From positions 82,583 to 146,582 of the forward strand of contig NZ_BJXJ01000005.1 of assembly GCF_007990935.1 (NCBI RefSeq): a stretch of DNA of 64,000 bases. Reading direction: 5' to 3'. Below the pieces are notes generated by a model, which saw only the letters and a program-made list of their open reading frames with translations, had not been told where the DNA came from and searched no databases. Origin of the DNA: Vibrio sagamiensis NBRC 104589. GTDB taxonomy: Bacteria; Pseudomonadota; Gammaproteobacteria; Enterobacterales; Vibrionaceae. The translations under genes were made by a program, and so were the position numbers. Shown here piece by piece: positions 1 to 9,604 of the stretch (position 1 is the first letter of the stretch; the number at the start of each line of letters is the position of its first letter).

Positions 1-2
1 TA

Positions 3-668
3 ACAGAGTTGGGGCACGATGCTCTAATCAGTGGCGAAGAGATAAATAACCAATACCTTAAACGTTTTGATGACTTCAATGTGTTCACTAAGCAGAAAAA
101 CACCGATTCAAACCAAGGTGAAGAGAAAACAGTGTCTGCTAATGATGCAACACCAGATGAAGTTCTCAGGACTGCTTATAAACAAATCAATGATGCTTTA
201 GCATCAGACATCTTGTCTCGAACACGTAAAGTATCTCCAGCATTTTTTGAGCAGCTACTCATCGACCTGCTACTCGCAATGGGATATGGCGGAAGTGATG
301 AAGGTATGGCTCATACGCTAGGAAAGAGCGGCGATAACGGTGTTGATGGCGTGATTAATCAAGATCCATTGGGTGTTGATCAGGTTTACATTCAAGCCAA
401 GCGTTATGCCGATGGAAACAACGTTGGCGCAAGTGAAATCCGAGATTTCTTTGGTGCACTTAATCTAAAGAAAGCACAGAAAGGCATTTTCATTACGACT
501 TCAGATTTCACACCTTCCGCTGTTCAAACTGCAAAAGACCTAGGCATGCGCATCGTACTAATCAATGGTAAAGAGCTAGCCAAGTTGATGCTGCGTTACA
601 ACATCGGTAGCCGAGATGAGCAGGTGTTGTATATCAAGCGTATCGATGAAGAGTTTTTTGAAGGATAG
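3..668 (+). CDS. Mrr-like restriction endonuclease, 5'-truncated by window edge
   Basis: Restriction-endonuclease-fold protein of the Mrr family, expected to cut modified or foreign DNA in the cytoplasm. The C-terminal catalytic domain is visible. It has a helical lead-in (RKVSPAFFEQLLIDLLLAMGY), then a GDNGVDGVI stretch carrying the catalytic Asp, and a YIQAKRY stretch giving the Q-x-K of the D...QxK nuclease motif. The reading frame is open to the window edge with no stop before the TTG at 9, so the N-terminal winged-helix part usual for Mrr most likely lies outside and TTG is not the start. The stop is 6 nt before hsdR, so it is cotranscribed with the type I system. Family is clear; the exact role beside HsdR is inferred. 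Confidence 0.85.
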   Translation, partial: TELGHDALISGEEINNQYLKRFDDFNVFTKQKNTDSNQGEEKTVSANDATPDEVLRTAYKQINDALASDILSRTRKVSPAFFEQLLIDLLLAMGYGGSDEGMAHTLGKSGDNGVDGVINQDPLGVDQVYIQAKRYADGNNVGASEIRDFFGALNLKKAQKGIFITTSDFTPSAVQTAKDLGMRIVLINGKELAKLMLRYNIGSRDEQVLYIKRIDEEFFEG

Positions 669-674
669 CCCACG

Positions 675-3440
675 ATGAATAAAGAGTTAACGCCAGAAGA
701 GCAGGCGCGTTTAATCATAGATCAAAAGCTGGTGGAAGCAGGTTGGACTATCCAAGATAAGAAGCGTCTCAATCTCTACGAAGGCCAGCAAGGCATCCAC
801 GGAATCGCCATTAGAGAGATGGATACGTCCACAGGTCCAGTGGATTACATGCTTTTCATTGATGGTAAAGCATGCGGCGTTATTGAGGCTAAGAAAGACG
901 GAGTATCTCTAGGTGGTGTTGCGGGACAAAGTGAACGTTATAGCTTATCAAAATCAGCATTCACACAGCGTTGGATGGATGAGTTACCGTTTACCTACGA
1001 AGCAACAAGTGAAGAAATTCGTTTTTGTGACTATCGAGACCCTAAAGCTCGTAGCCGAAATGTCTTCCATTTTCATAAGCCTGAGACATTGAAAAAGTGG
1101 CTAGAGGAAGAGAAAACACTTCGAGCACGTATGTTGGATCTACCTGAACTCAATACACAAGGCCTTCGTGATTGCCAAATCGATGCTATCAAAGGCATCG
1201 AAGATTCACTGAAAAAGAACAAGCCTAGGGCTCTGTTGCAAATGGCTACTGGTTCGGGGAAAACATTTACTGCCGTTACACAAATATTTCGTTTAGCAAA
1301 ATACGCCAAGGCTAAGCGTGTTTTGTTCTTGGTCGATAGAGGTAATCTAGGTCGACAGGCCAAGAAAGAATTTGAGCAGTACGATACTCCTCTTGATGGT
1401 CGAAAATTTACGTCTCACTACAATGTAAATATTTTGGGTACCACAGGCGTTGCAGATACAACGAAAGTGACTATCTCGACAATCCAACGACTTTACTCAC
1501 AGCTTTCAGGCTCAGAACTCGATGATGACGCTGATGAGCGTTCTGTATATGAAGTAGAAGCAGATAGCGATGCTAAACAACCTCGAACGGTAAACTATAA
1601 CCCTGCGATACCGATTGAGACTTTTGATTTGATTATTATCGATGAATGTCATCGCTCAATATATAACCTATGGCGACAAGTAATCGAGTATTTCGATGCA
1701 TTTTTGATTGGGCTAACGGCAACACCAACTAAGAAAACCATCGGTTTCTTTAATCAAAACTTAGTCTCTGAATACACTCATGAAGATGCAGTCATCGATA
1801 AGGTAAACGTCGGTTATGACATCTACCGAATCAAAACCAAAAAGTCAGAGGAAGGGGACTTAATAGAAGCGGGGACCGCCGTACAGATCCGTGACCGGTT
1901 GACTAAGAAAAAACGTCAAGAAGTTTTAGATAAAGATGAGAGTTATAACAAAACCCAGCTAGATCGAAGCGTTATTGCGCCTAACCAAATAACAACCGTT
2001 CTAACCGCTTTTAAGGATAGATGCTTACCTGATTGCTTTAGTGAACGCTCTTGGGTCCCTAAAACCCTGATCTTTGCCAAAGATGATGATCATGCAGACC
2101 GTATCGTGGATAAAGTTCGAGAAGTATTTGATGAAGATAATCATTTTTGTAAAAAGGTAACCTATCGGGTTGGCAAGAAGAAAGCCGAAGACACCATTGC
2201 AGAATTTCGTACAAGCCCAAGGCTACGTATTGCTGTGACCGTCGATATGATTGCGACAGGTACGGATATTAAGCCTCTTGAGTGCGTCATCTTCATGCGT
2301 GATGTTCGCAGCCAAGCCTACTATGAACAGATGAAAGGGCGTGGTACTCGAGTGATTGATACCAGTTCTCTACACTTAGTTACGCCAGATGCAAAAGCAA
2401 AAACCAAATTTGTCTTAGTTGATGCAGTCGGAGTGACAGAGTCAGACAAAACGGAAAGCCAAGCGATGGAGAAGAAACCGTCAGTGTCTACTGAAAAACT
2501 GATGGAGCAAATTGCTAGGGGTGACCGAGATGCAGATACACTGCGAAGTTTGGGTAACCGCTTAATCCGCTTAGATCTGAAATTAGACGACAAGCAGCGA
2601 GCAGAACTAACGAAGTTAATGGGCAAACCGCTTGCGCTCGTGGCGGGTGAGTTGATACATGCAACGAATGAAGACTGCCTTGAGCAAGAAGCAATAGATA
2701 GATTTGGCACTGATGCACCAACGGTCGAACAACGAGATCAAGTCTATAAGCTTTTAGCCGATGCTGCCGTAAAACCATTTCATAATCCTGATGTACGAGA
2801 GCTGGTAGAAAAGGTAAGGCGTAATACGGATCAAATCATTGATGAAAGTGCTGATGAACTGATCGACGCAGGCTTTGATGCTGAAAAAGCCGAGCACATT
2901 ATCAAGAGCTTTAAGCAGTTTATGGATGACAACAAGGATGAGCTTACCGCAATTGAGCTAATTTACAGCAAACCGTATCAACAACGACATTTAAGTTACG
3001 ATCAGATTGAAGAACTTGCTGAAAACATCCAAGCGCCGCCTTATAATCTCGCCCCTATTGAAGTGTGGAAGGCGTATGAGCAGCTCGAAGCTGCAAAAGT
3101 TAAAGGGGTTCCACCCGCGACCTTGCTAACTAATATCGTAAGCCTAGTTAGTTATGCTACAGGCTTAAAAGATGTACTCGAACCTTTCCCTGAAGTGGTC
3201 GAACGCCGCTTTATTGCATGGTTAAGCCAGCAACAACTAGCTGGTGTTGAGTTTGATGAAAGCCAGCTTGAATGGTTAGATATGATTAAACAGCAGATTG
3301 CCCAAAACGCAGAAATGATGATAGAAGACTTTGATTACGCTCCATTCAACCAACAAGGTGGCGTATTTAAAGCGAAGCAGTTATTTGGTGATAAGCTGAA
3401 TAATGTAGTAAATGAATTAAATGGTTACTTGATAGCCTAA
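675..3440 (+). CDS. hsdR: Type I restriction enzyme R subunit (HsdR)
   Basis: Motor and nuclease subunit of a type I restriction-modification complex; it translocates unmodified DNA using ATP and then cuts it. The N-terminal nuclease motif is seen at about residues 57-74 (aspartate in DYMLFIDGK, then VIEAKK). Walker A MATGSGKT is at about 190-197 and the DEAH-type Walker B reads DECH at about 323. A helicase C-terminal domain with a TGTDIKPL segment and a GRGTR motif VI follows. The 921-residue length fits the family. AAGGA lies 9 nt before the ATG. It is second in the operon, between mrr and hsdS. Sure call. Confidence 0.96.
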   Translation: MNKELTPEEQARLIIDQKLVEAGWTIQDKKRLNLYEGQQGIHGIAIREMDTSTGPVDYMLFIDGKACGVIEAKKDGVSLGGVAGQSERYSLSKSAFTQRWMDELPFTYEATSEEIRFCDYRDPKARSRNVFHFHKPETLKKWLEEEKTLRARMLDLPELNTQGLRDCQIDAIKGIEDSLKKNKPRALLQMATGSGKTFTAVTQIFRLAKYAKAKRVLFLVDRGNLGRQAKKEFEQYDTPLDGRKFTSHYNVNILGTTGVADTTKVTISTIQRLYSQLSGSELDDDADERSVYEVEADSDAKQPRTVNYNPAIPIETFDLIIIDECHRSIYNLWRQVIEYFDAFLIGLTATPTKKTIGFFNQNLVSEYTHEDAVIDKVNVGYDIYRIKTKKSEEGDLIEAGTAVQIRDRLTKKKRQEVLDKDESYNKTQLDRSVIAPNQITTVLTAFKDRCLPDCFSERSWVPKTLIFAKDDDHADRIVDKVREVFDEDNHFCKKVTYRVGKKKAEDTIAEFRTSPRLRIAVTVDMIATGTDIKPLECVIFMRDVRSQAYYEQMKGRGTRVIDTSSLHLVTPDAKAKTKFVLVDAVGVTESDKTESQAMEKKPSVSTEKLMEQIARGDRDADTLRSLGNRLIRLDLKLDDKQRAELTKLMGKPLALVAGELIHATNEDCLEQEAIDRFGTDAPTVEQRDQVYKLLADAAVKPFHNPDVRELVEKVRRNTDQIIDESADELIDAGFDAEKAEHIIKSFKQFMDDNKDELTAIELIYSKPYQQRHLSYDQIEELAENIQAPPYNLAPIEVWKAYEQLEAAKVKGVPPATLLTNIVSLVSYATGLKDVLEPFPEVVERRFIAWLSQQQLAGVEFDESQLEWLDMIKQQIAQNAEMMIEDFDYAPFNQQGGVFKAKQLFGDKLNNVVNELNGYLIA

Positions 3441-3450
3441 GAAGTAGTAA

Positions 3451-5259
3451 ATGGTAGATAAAAGTACACTTCCCCAAGGCTGGATTCGCGCTCAGTTTTC
3501 TAGCTTTTCAGAATTATTGCGAGGTGTTAGTTACAAAAAACATGAAGCATTCACTGAGTCTAAAGAAGGCTATGTGCCGATTTTAAGAGCGAATAATATT
3601 GGTGATGAACTAAATTTTAATGATCTAGTTTATGTTCCAGAAGATAAAGTAACGCAGAATCAGAAAATACAAGAAGGTGACATTATCATCGCTATGTCAA
3701 GTGGTAGTAAACACCTTGTTGGAAAATCTGCACTAGCAAGAGCAACTTTTAATGGTAGTTATGGGGCCTTTTGTTCCTGCCTGAGGCCATCTTCTGCGCT
3801 TAATGCAAAGTACGTATATTACTTCTTTTCCTCCAAAGAGCATAGAGAGTTGATTTCGAGTCTTTCAAAAGGCTCTAATATTAATAATCTTAAGCGCGAA
3901 CATATTCTAGATTCCTGGATACCGCTAGCCCCGTTAGGAACTCAGGAGCTAATCGTAGGAAAAATCGAAGAACTTTTCTCTCACATCGATGCTGGTGTGG
4001 AAGGGTTAAAGCAAGCGAAAGCTAAGCTACAACAATACCGCCAATCCGTTCTTAAAGATGCAGTTACAGGAAAATTAACAGAGCAATGGCGTGCGCAAAA
4101 TACAGATAAGTTAGAGCCTGCGGAACATTTGCTAGAACGTATTCTCGATGAGCGCCGAGCGAACTGGGAAGCAGAGCAGCTTAAAGCCTTTGAAGAGAAG
4201 GGTAAGACACCTAAGAATGATAAGTGGAAGGAAAAATATAAAGCTCCGAAGTCATTCAATCAGAAAGAGCAACCCTTTGTTGTTCCAAGTGCTTGGGAAT
4301 GGTGTTATTTCGAGTCATTAGGCGTGGTTAGCGGAGGCTTAACAAAGAACAGTAAAAGGAAAAGCTTTGAGAAGAAACTACCTTATTTGCGTGTAGCAAA
4401 CGTATATGCCAATGAACTGCGACTAGAGGATATACAAGAAATAGGGGTTACTGATACAGAATTAGATCGAGTCTTGCTAGAAGATAAAGATCTACTCATT
4501 GTAGAGGGTAACGGTAGCCCTGATCAAATAGGTCGATTAGCTGTATGGGATGATTCAATCAGTCCATGTGTACATCAAAACCATCTAATTAAAGTTCGGT
4601 TAATCGATAAAGAGCTTTGTGACTTTGTCGTTTATTGGTTGATGTCTTTACCTGGTCGAGAACAAATTAAATCTGTAGCGAGCTCTACCTCGGGTCTATA
4701 TACACTGAGTATCTCGAAAATATCGGGGTTACCAATTCCATTGCCTTCTATAAATGAGGCTATAGAAATATCGAAGCTTGTCACGGATAAGCTTGAGGCA
4801 GCGCAACGAACCGAAGATGAGTTAACGAAGAAAATTAAACATAGTGAACAGCTAAAGTCATCTATCTTATCAAAGGCATTTTCTGGCCAACTAGTTGAAA
4901 ACCATGCTTCGGAAGAAACTGCTGAGCAACTGTTAGAAAAGGTCCGTTTGGAAAAAGACCAAGTGGAGCAAAAAGCCAAGCTTACAAAAAAGAAACCTAC
5001 AGCGAGAGCAAAAAAAATGAAAAGACGCCCGATCATTGATGTGCTTATGGAATCTAAGAAACCATTGAACGTCGATGAGCTGTTTGAACTATCAGGCTTT
5101 CAAGGTGAGGTTACACCAGAGGTAGTCGAAGAGTTTTACCAAGAGCTCAAGGATGTAACCGCGACGAAAGGAGTCAATGTTACTCCAGTTAAAGTAGGGA
5201 ATGTTAAGCAAGGCGATCTTTTTGAATACAAGGAAGTAAAGCCAAATGAAGCTGGATAA
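3451..5259 (+). CDS. hsdS: Type I restriction-modification specificity subunit (HsdS)
   Basis: DNA-recognition subunit of the type I complex. It has two target-recognition domains (about residues 5-160 and 275-430), each followed by a coiled-coil conserved spacer. The first spacer holds the QQYRQSVLKDAVTGKLTE segment and the second ends SSILSKAFSGQLV. At 602 residues it is longer than many HsdS proteins. The excess is a Lys/Arg-rich linker and a small acidic C-terminal domain after about residue 510 (RRPIIDVLMESKKPLNVDEL onward). Its last 14 nt overlap the next gene, so translation of the Septu ATPase is probably coupled to it. The target sequence cannot be predicted. Confidence 0.95.
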   Translation: MVDKSTLPQGWIRAQFSSFSELLRGVSYKKHEAFTESKEGYVPILRANNIGDELNFNDLVYVPEDKVTQNQKIQEGDIIIAMSSGSKHLVGKSALARATFNGSYGAFCSCLRPSSALNAKYVYYFFSSKEHRELISSLSKGSNINNLKREHILDSWIPLAPLGTQELIVGKIEELFSHIDAGVEGLKQAKAKLQQYRQSVLKDAVTGKLTEQWRAQNTDKLEPAEHLLERILDERRANWEAEQLKAFEEKGKTPKNDKWKEKYKAPKSFNQKEQPFVVPSAWEWCYFESLGVVSGGLTKNSKRKSFEKKLPYLRVANVYANELRLEDIQEIGVTDTELDRVLLEDKDLLIVEGNGSPDQIGRLAVWDDSISPCVHQNHLIKVRLIDKELCDFVVYWLMSLPGREQIKSVASSTSGLYTLSISKISGLPIPLPSINEAIEISKLVTDKLEAAQRTEDELTKKIKHSEQLKSSILSKAFSGQLVENHASEETAEQLLEKVRLEKDQVEQKAKLTKKKPTARAKKMKRRPIIDVLMESKKPLNVDELFELSGFQGEVTPEVVEEFYQELKDVTATKGVNVTPVKVGNVKQGDLFEYKEVKPNEAG

Positions 5260-6892
5260 ACTCTGGATCAGTGAGTTTAAGAATCTTAAAGATATTGAGA
5301 TTGACTTTGACCAAAATGAACTCGTGACAGTCGTCATTGGTTGGAATGGTGCGGGTAAATCGAATGTTATTGAAGCATTGGTAATAATTTTTCGTGACCT
5401 TGATTTACACAAAGCACCTTCGTTTTCTTACAAGCTAGAGTATCTGTGTCGTGGCAACCGCATAATTGTCGAAGCAAAGGAAACCGCGGTGAAGAAGGAC
5501 CAGTATAAGGTTCTAGTTCATGTCGAAGGCAGCCCTGAGAAGGTTATAACCGATAAATATACTGATTTCTTTAAAGATGAAACTCGTCAGTTTTTACCAT
5601 CGAACGTTTTTGGCTATTACTCGGGACCTAGTGACCGACTAGCCACGCATTTCTACGAGCACCAGCGTAAATTTAGAGACCAACTTCTCTACCCTGTAAA
5701 GCATGGTTTGAATGAGACAACGCTTCCGTTAAGACCATTGTTTTATGCACAAAAAGCACATAGTAACTTTGTCCTACTTTCGTTTTTTCTAGGTGCAGAT
5801 GAAAAAGTTAAAAAGTTTCTAAAAGAGAAGCTTTTTATAGAGGGTATTGAATCGGTGCTATTTGTGCTTAACAAGCCGGATTGGACTAGTAAGCAGGGCG
5901 ATTCAAGGTTTTGGAATGCGACAGGTGTTGTTAGGCCATTTTTAGATCGGTTGTTCTCTGCATCTTTAGCTCCAATGCGTAGAACGATGAAAGTTCCTCA
6001 TCCGATGAAGAAGAATGCCGACAATGTTGAAGCTCTTTTTTTGTACTTAAAGGATTTGGAAGCTCTGAAGCAGGTGGGTGACAAAACTTCGGATAAAGAT
6101 TTCTTTAAATTATTAGAAAGTATCTATTTTTCCAACCTGATTAACGAAGTACGTATTCGAGTAAAAGTGAAGAACAAGAATGGTAGCGATGAGTCTTTGA
6201 CCTTCAGAGAATTAAGTGAAGGTGAACAACAGCTGATTACCGTACTAGGCTTGTTGCGTTTTACCCGTGATGATGAATCCCTATTTTTGCTAGACGAACC
6301 AGACACGCATTTAAACCCTGCGTGGAGTATGGAGTACATTAATTTCTTAAAAGAAGTTGCTGGCTTCAACTTGGATGCAAACAAAGAGAAGGCTGACTCT
6401 GGTGCTGTGGATAACAGCCATATTGTACTGGCGACGCATGACCCAATTGTCATCTCCACCTTGAAGCAAGAACAAATCAAAATCATGAAGCGTGACGAAG
6501 ATAGCTTGCAAGTTTTTGCTGCGTCACCACTCTATGAGCCTAAAGGTATGGGATTCTCAGGCATCCTTATGAGTGACATGTTTGGCCTGCGTTCTGATTT
6601 GGACCCGAAAACATTAGAAAAGCTAGATGAACATGCAATTCTGCTGGCAAATGAAGAACGCACAGAGGAAGAAGAAGCTCGCTATAAAGAACTGCAAGAG
6701 CAGTTAGATAAATCAGGTTTTCTTGACGCATACTCAGACCCATATTTCTCTGCTTTTGTTAAAGCATGGGGCAGAAAGCATGGTGACAAGCTATTCGCAC
6801 AAACTTTCCTGTCAGATAAAGATAGAGAGCAGATGGCGGAGATGACAGATAAGATTCTCGCTGAATTGGATGCTGAAGAGGCCGATGATTAA
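5246..6892 (+). CDS. ptuA: Septu-type anti-phage ATPase (PtuA-like)
   Basis: ABC/SMC-like AAA ATPase of the kind that pairs with an HNH nuclease in Septu defence. Walker A GWNGAGKS is at about residues 31-38, the ABC signature LSEGEQQ at about 323, Walker B LFLLDEPDTHLNP at about 346-358 and the H-loop LATHD at about 394. The N-terminus (MKLDKLWISEFKNLKDIEI) is typical of RecF/OLD-like ATPases. At 548 residues it is in the usual PtuA range. Its ATG lies inside the 3' end of hsdS and its stop overlaps the ptuB start by one base (TAATG). No reverse transcriptase or retron RNA lies nearby, so this is a plain Septu pair rather than retron-Ec78-like. The name rests on the ATPase plus HNH pairing. 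Confidence 0.85.
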   Translation: MKLDKLWISEFKNLKDIEIDFDQNELVTVVIGWNGAGKSNVIEALVIIFRDLDLHKAPSFSYKLEYLCRGNRIIVEAKETAVKKDQYKVLVHVEGSPEKVITDKYTDFFKDETRQFLPSNVFGYYSGPSDRLATHFYEHQRKFRDQLLYPVKHGLNETTLPLRPLFYAQKAHSNFVLLSFFLGADEKVKKFLKEKLFIEGIESVLFVLNKPDWTSKQGDSRFWNATGVVRPFLDRLFSASLAPMRRTMKVPHPMKKNADNVEALFLYLKDLEALKQVGDKTSDKDFFKLLESIYFSNLINEVRIRVKVKNKNGSDESLTFRELSEGEQQLITVLGLLRFTRDDESLFLLDEPDTHLNPAWSMEYINFLKEVAGFNLDANKEKADSGAVDNSHIVLATHDPIVISTLKQEQIKIMKRDEDSLQVFAASPLYEPKGMGFSGILMSDMFGLRSDLDPKTLEKLDEHAILLANEERTEEEEARYKELQEQLDKSGFLDAYSDPYFSAFVKAWGRKHGDKLFAQTFLSDKDREQMAEMTDKILAELDAEEADD

Positions 6893-7809
6893 TGCGCTAC
6901 ATTGATTTAGATGAAGTAGAGATTGATTTACCGGGAAATCGACAAGCGCAGGTTGATGCGGCCTGGGTTTATGTCGATAGGAAAATGGACGAGAGTGAAG
7001 CTAAGGTTAGAGCCGAAGGAGCGAAGAAAAACTGGTCTGCAGCAGAAATTACAGAAAAAGTTAATCGAGCAAGGATTAGTGCAAGAAAGGCTGCAATCTC
7101 AGCTAAAAATAATCTATGGAGTGATCTAAGTGATCTTTTAGCTGAGCAATCATCTGGTAAATGTTGGTATTGTGAATCAAAAGAACTTCGGTCAGATAAC
7201 CCCATTGACCATTTTCGTCCTAAAGGTAAAGTTGTTGAGTGTTCTGAGCATCCAGGGTATTGGTGGTTAGCATTTGAATGGTCAAATTATAGATATTCTT
7301 GCACTTACTGTAACTCGCGAAGAGTTGAAGCTGAATCTGCAGGAGGGAAGCACGACCATTTCCCGTTATTCACACCTCCAGATTGGAACAAGTCAGAGAC
7401 TGATAACAATGCTGAAAAACCAATGTTATTGGATCCAACAAAAGCGAATGACTGCAAACTGCTAACATTTAATCAAAATGGTGAAGCGTGTCCGAATGAA
7501 AGTGACTCCACGTCTGATAATTACAAAAGAGTAAAAAAGTCGATCGAGCTTTACCACTTAAATCACAAAAATACGACAAGAGCCAGAAAGCAAATACACC
7601 AAGAAATAAGGCAGTTAGTTGCTTCAACCAATGAGTTGCTAGATGCGGGCTTAGACCCTCGCTCATTAGCAATAGAAACGAATATTAAGAATTTACTAAG
7701 AAAAATTCGAGCGACGTGCAAATCCACTCAGTTTAATACTGCTGCGAGGTTATACCTTAGCCAGTTTGATAGCCATCAGTGGGTCAAAGACATTCTTGAT
7801 TTGAGATAA
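6892..7809 (+). CDS. ptuB: Septu-type HNH endonuclease (PtuB-like)
   Basis: Predicted effector nuclease of the Septu pair, presumed to cut nucleic acid when PtuA senses phage infection. A zinc-stabilised HNH core is visible: CWYC at about residues 91-94, IDHFRPKGKV with the general-base His at about 104-113, and CTYCNSRR at about 137-144 supplying the second Cys pair and the Asn. The DHFRPK plus CxYCN layout is that of the PtuB/TIGR02646 group. It is 305 residues. The start codon overlaps the ptuA stop and hsdM begins 8 nt after its stop, so it is fully embedded in the restriction operon. Family is confident; activity is inferred. Confidence 0.86.
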   Translation: MRYIDLDEVEIDLPGNRQAQVDAAWVYVDRKMDESEAKVRAEGAKKNWSAAEITEKVNRARISARKAAISAKNNLWSDLSDLLAEQSSGKCWYCESKELRSDNPIDHFRPKGKVVECSEHPGYWWLAFEWSNYRYSCTYCNSRRVEAESAGGKHDHFPLFTPPDWNKSETDNNAEKPMLLDPTKANDCKLLTFNQNGEACPNESDSTSDNYKRVKKSIELYHLNHKNTTRARKQIHQEIRQLVASTNELLDAGLDPRSLAIETNIKNLLRKIRATCKSTQFNTAARLYLSQFDSHQWVKDILDLR

Positions 7810-7817
7810 GATAAATA

Positions 7818-9371
7818 ATGAACAATGTAACTACAAGTGAAATTGTAAACCGCGTATGGAACTATGCTCATGTTTTACGTGATGAAGGTGTTGGGTATGG
7901 CGATTATGTAGAACAGCTAACCTATCTGATCTTCTTAAAAATGTCTTCTGAGCGAGCAGAAGGCGGTAAAGAGAGAGAAAGCTTAGCTGCTGAGCGTTGG
8001 GCCAAGCTTATTGATCTAGACGGCTCAGACCTAGAGATGGAGTATCGCCATACACTGGAAAGCTTAGGTAGCCTAAAGGGTACACTGGGCATGATCTTCC
8101 GAAAAGCCCAGAATAAAATTCAAGACCCAGCGAAACTAGAGCGCCTGATATCAATGATTAACAAAGAGTCATGGTCATCGTTGAGTATTGATGTCAAAGG
8201 CGAGATCTATGAAGGCTTGCTACAAAAAGGTGCTGAAAGCGAAAAGAAAGGTGCAGGTCAATACTTTACTCCGCGCCCAATCATTGAAGCAATCGTCGAT
8301 GTAATGCAACCGAAGCCAATGCAGAAGATTGCTGATCCTGCCTGTGGTACCGGTGGATTTTTAACAGTCGCGCATGACTATGTTGCTTTTGATATTGATA
8401 GAGAAACAGGTGAAAGAACACCTAAAGCACTGACTAAAAAAGAGAACCGTTTTTTAAAAAATGAAGCAATAAGCGGTAATGACATCTCAGATTCGGTGGC
8501 TCGTTTATGTGCCATGAACCTGTATCTCCATGGTATTGGAGCTGAAGAGTGCCCGATCTCTACATCAGATGCATTGGCGAAAGAGGTTGGATCTAACAAA
8601 GTTGATATGGTTCTAGCTAACCCTCCTTTTGGGAAAAAGAGCTCAGTAACTATTATCAATGACTCAACTGGCAAGTTAGAGAAAGAAAAGCTGACTTATA
8701 CTCGTGAAGATTTTTGGGCAGAAACCTCGAACAAACAACTTAACTTTGTCCAACATATCGGCAATATGTTAAGAGTCGACGGAAAAGACTCTGGCAAAGC
8801 CGCTGTGGTACTGCCAGACAACGTGTTGTTTGAAGGCGGTGCTGGTGAAACTATTCGTAAGGAGCTGCTTACTCGTTTTAACCTGCACACTATCTTACGT
8901 CTACCAACTGGTATCTTTTACGCTCAAGGCGTGAAAGCAAACGTACTGTTCTTCGATGCTAAGCCAGCTTCAAAAGAAGCGTGGACGAAAAGCGTATGGG
9001 TTTATGACTACCGAACTAATGTTCATAAGACTCTGAAAACTAATAAGCTTGCATGGAACGACTTCAAAGAGTTTATTGAACTTTATAAAGCGGATGACCA
9101 AAAAGCACGAGTTGCAACTTGGGCAGAAGTTCAGGAAGCAGAGGGTGGTCCAGGCCCAGATGGTCGCTGGCGTGAATACAGTTATGACGAGATCATTGCT
9201 AGAGATAAGACGAATCTCGATATCACGTGGTTGAAAGACGATTCACTGGAAGATACGGAAAACCTTCAGCCACCAGCAGTCATCGCAAGTGAGATTGTTG
9301 AGCTGCTTACCGCAGCACTAGAAGAGTTCAAAAGTGTAGAAGAAGCGCTTGTAGAAGAAGACGAAGATTAA
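7818..9371 (+). CDS. hsdM: Type I DNA adenine methyltransferase (HsdM)
   Basis: N6-adenine methyltransferase subunit of the type I system, which protects host sites with S-adenosylmethionine as donor. The N-terminal helical HsdM_N domain comes first. The GQYFTPRP segment, SAM-binding motif I PACGTGGFL (about residues 173-181) and catalytic motif IV NPPF (about 267-270) follow. It is 517 residues. Being the last gene of the operon, behind ptuAB, is unusual: hsdM commonly precedes hsdS. Expressing the methylase after the nuclease genes implies some other control of restriction. A hairpin follows at 9426-9451. Confidence 0.96.
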   Translation: MNNVTTSEIVNRVWNYAHVLRDEGVGYGDYVEQLTYLIFLKMSSERAEGGKERESLAAERWAKLIDLDGSDLEMEYRHTLESLGSLKGTLGMIFRKAQNKIQDPAKLERLISMINKESWSSLSIDVKGEIYEGLLQKGAESEKKGAGQYFTPRPIIEAIVDVMQPKPMQKIADPACGTGGFLTVAHDYVAFDIDRETGERTPKALTKKENRFLKNEAISGNDISDSVARLCAMNLYLHGIGAEECPISTSDALAKEVGSNKVDMVLANPPFGKKSSVTIINDSTGKLEKEKLTYTREDFWAETSNKQLNFVQHIGNMLRVDGKDSGKAAVVLPDNVLFEGGAGETIRKELLTRFNLHTILRLPTGIFYAQGVKANVLFFDAKPASKEAWTKSVWVYDYRTNVHKTLKTNKLAWNDFKEFIELYKADDQKARVATWAEVQEAEGGPGPDGRWREYSYDEIIARDKTNLDITWLKDDSLEDTENLQPPAVIASEIVELLTAALEEFKSVEEALVEEDED

Positions 9372-9425
9372 CGCTTTTCTCGTTTTAACTCATAGTAAAA
9401 ACAGGCTGCTTTGGCTACATTGATT

Positions 9426-9466
9426 GCTGACGAACAGTTTGAGTCGTCAGCATTCTGATGCATCAG
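9426..9466. terminator. Hairpin downstream of hsdM
   Basis: GCTGACGA (9426-9433) pairs with TCGTCAGC (9444-9451) around a 10-nt loop. It is followed at once by the palindrome CTGATGCATCAG (9455-9466). No clear T-run follows, so it may stabilise the transcript end rather than be a classic terminator. The rest of the 233-nt gap before the PhzF gene shows nothing else. Confidence 0.4.
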
Positions 9467-9604
9467 CAGCAATGATGAGTTTTTTGTTTCTGCTGAACTT
9501 AATCCTCCAGACGCTTCTAATATACACTCCATTGTGAGTTTCCAACCACCTGTGTTAGTTTGAACCTCTGTTTGCGATGATTTATCAATCAGGAAAGATA
9601 TCGT

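Noticed and set aside
9..668. Complete mrr gene starting with TTG at 9
   Set aside because: The frame is open to the window edge and the N-terminal domain is missing, so this is most likely an internal codon of a truncated gene.
5246..7809. Retron Ec78-type system
   Set aside because: The ATPase and HNH proteins fit, but no reverse transcriptase or retron RNA lies in the window, so plain Septu is the better name.
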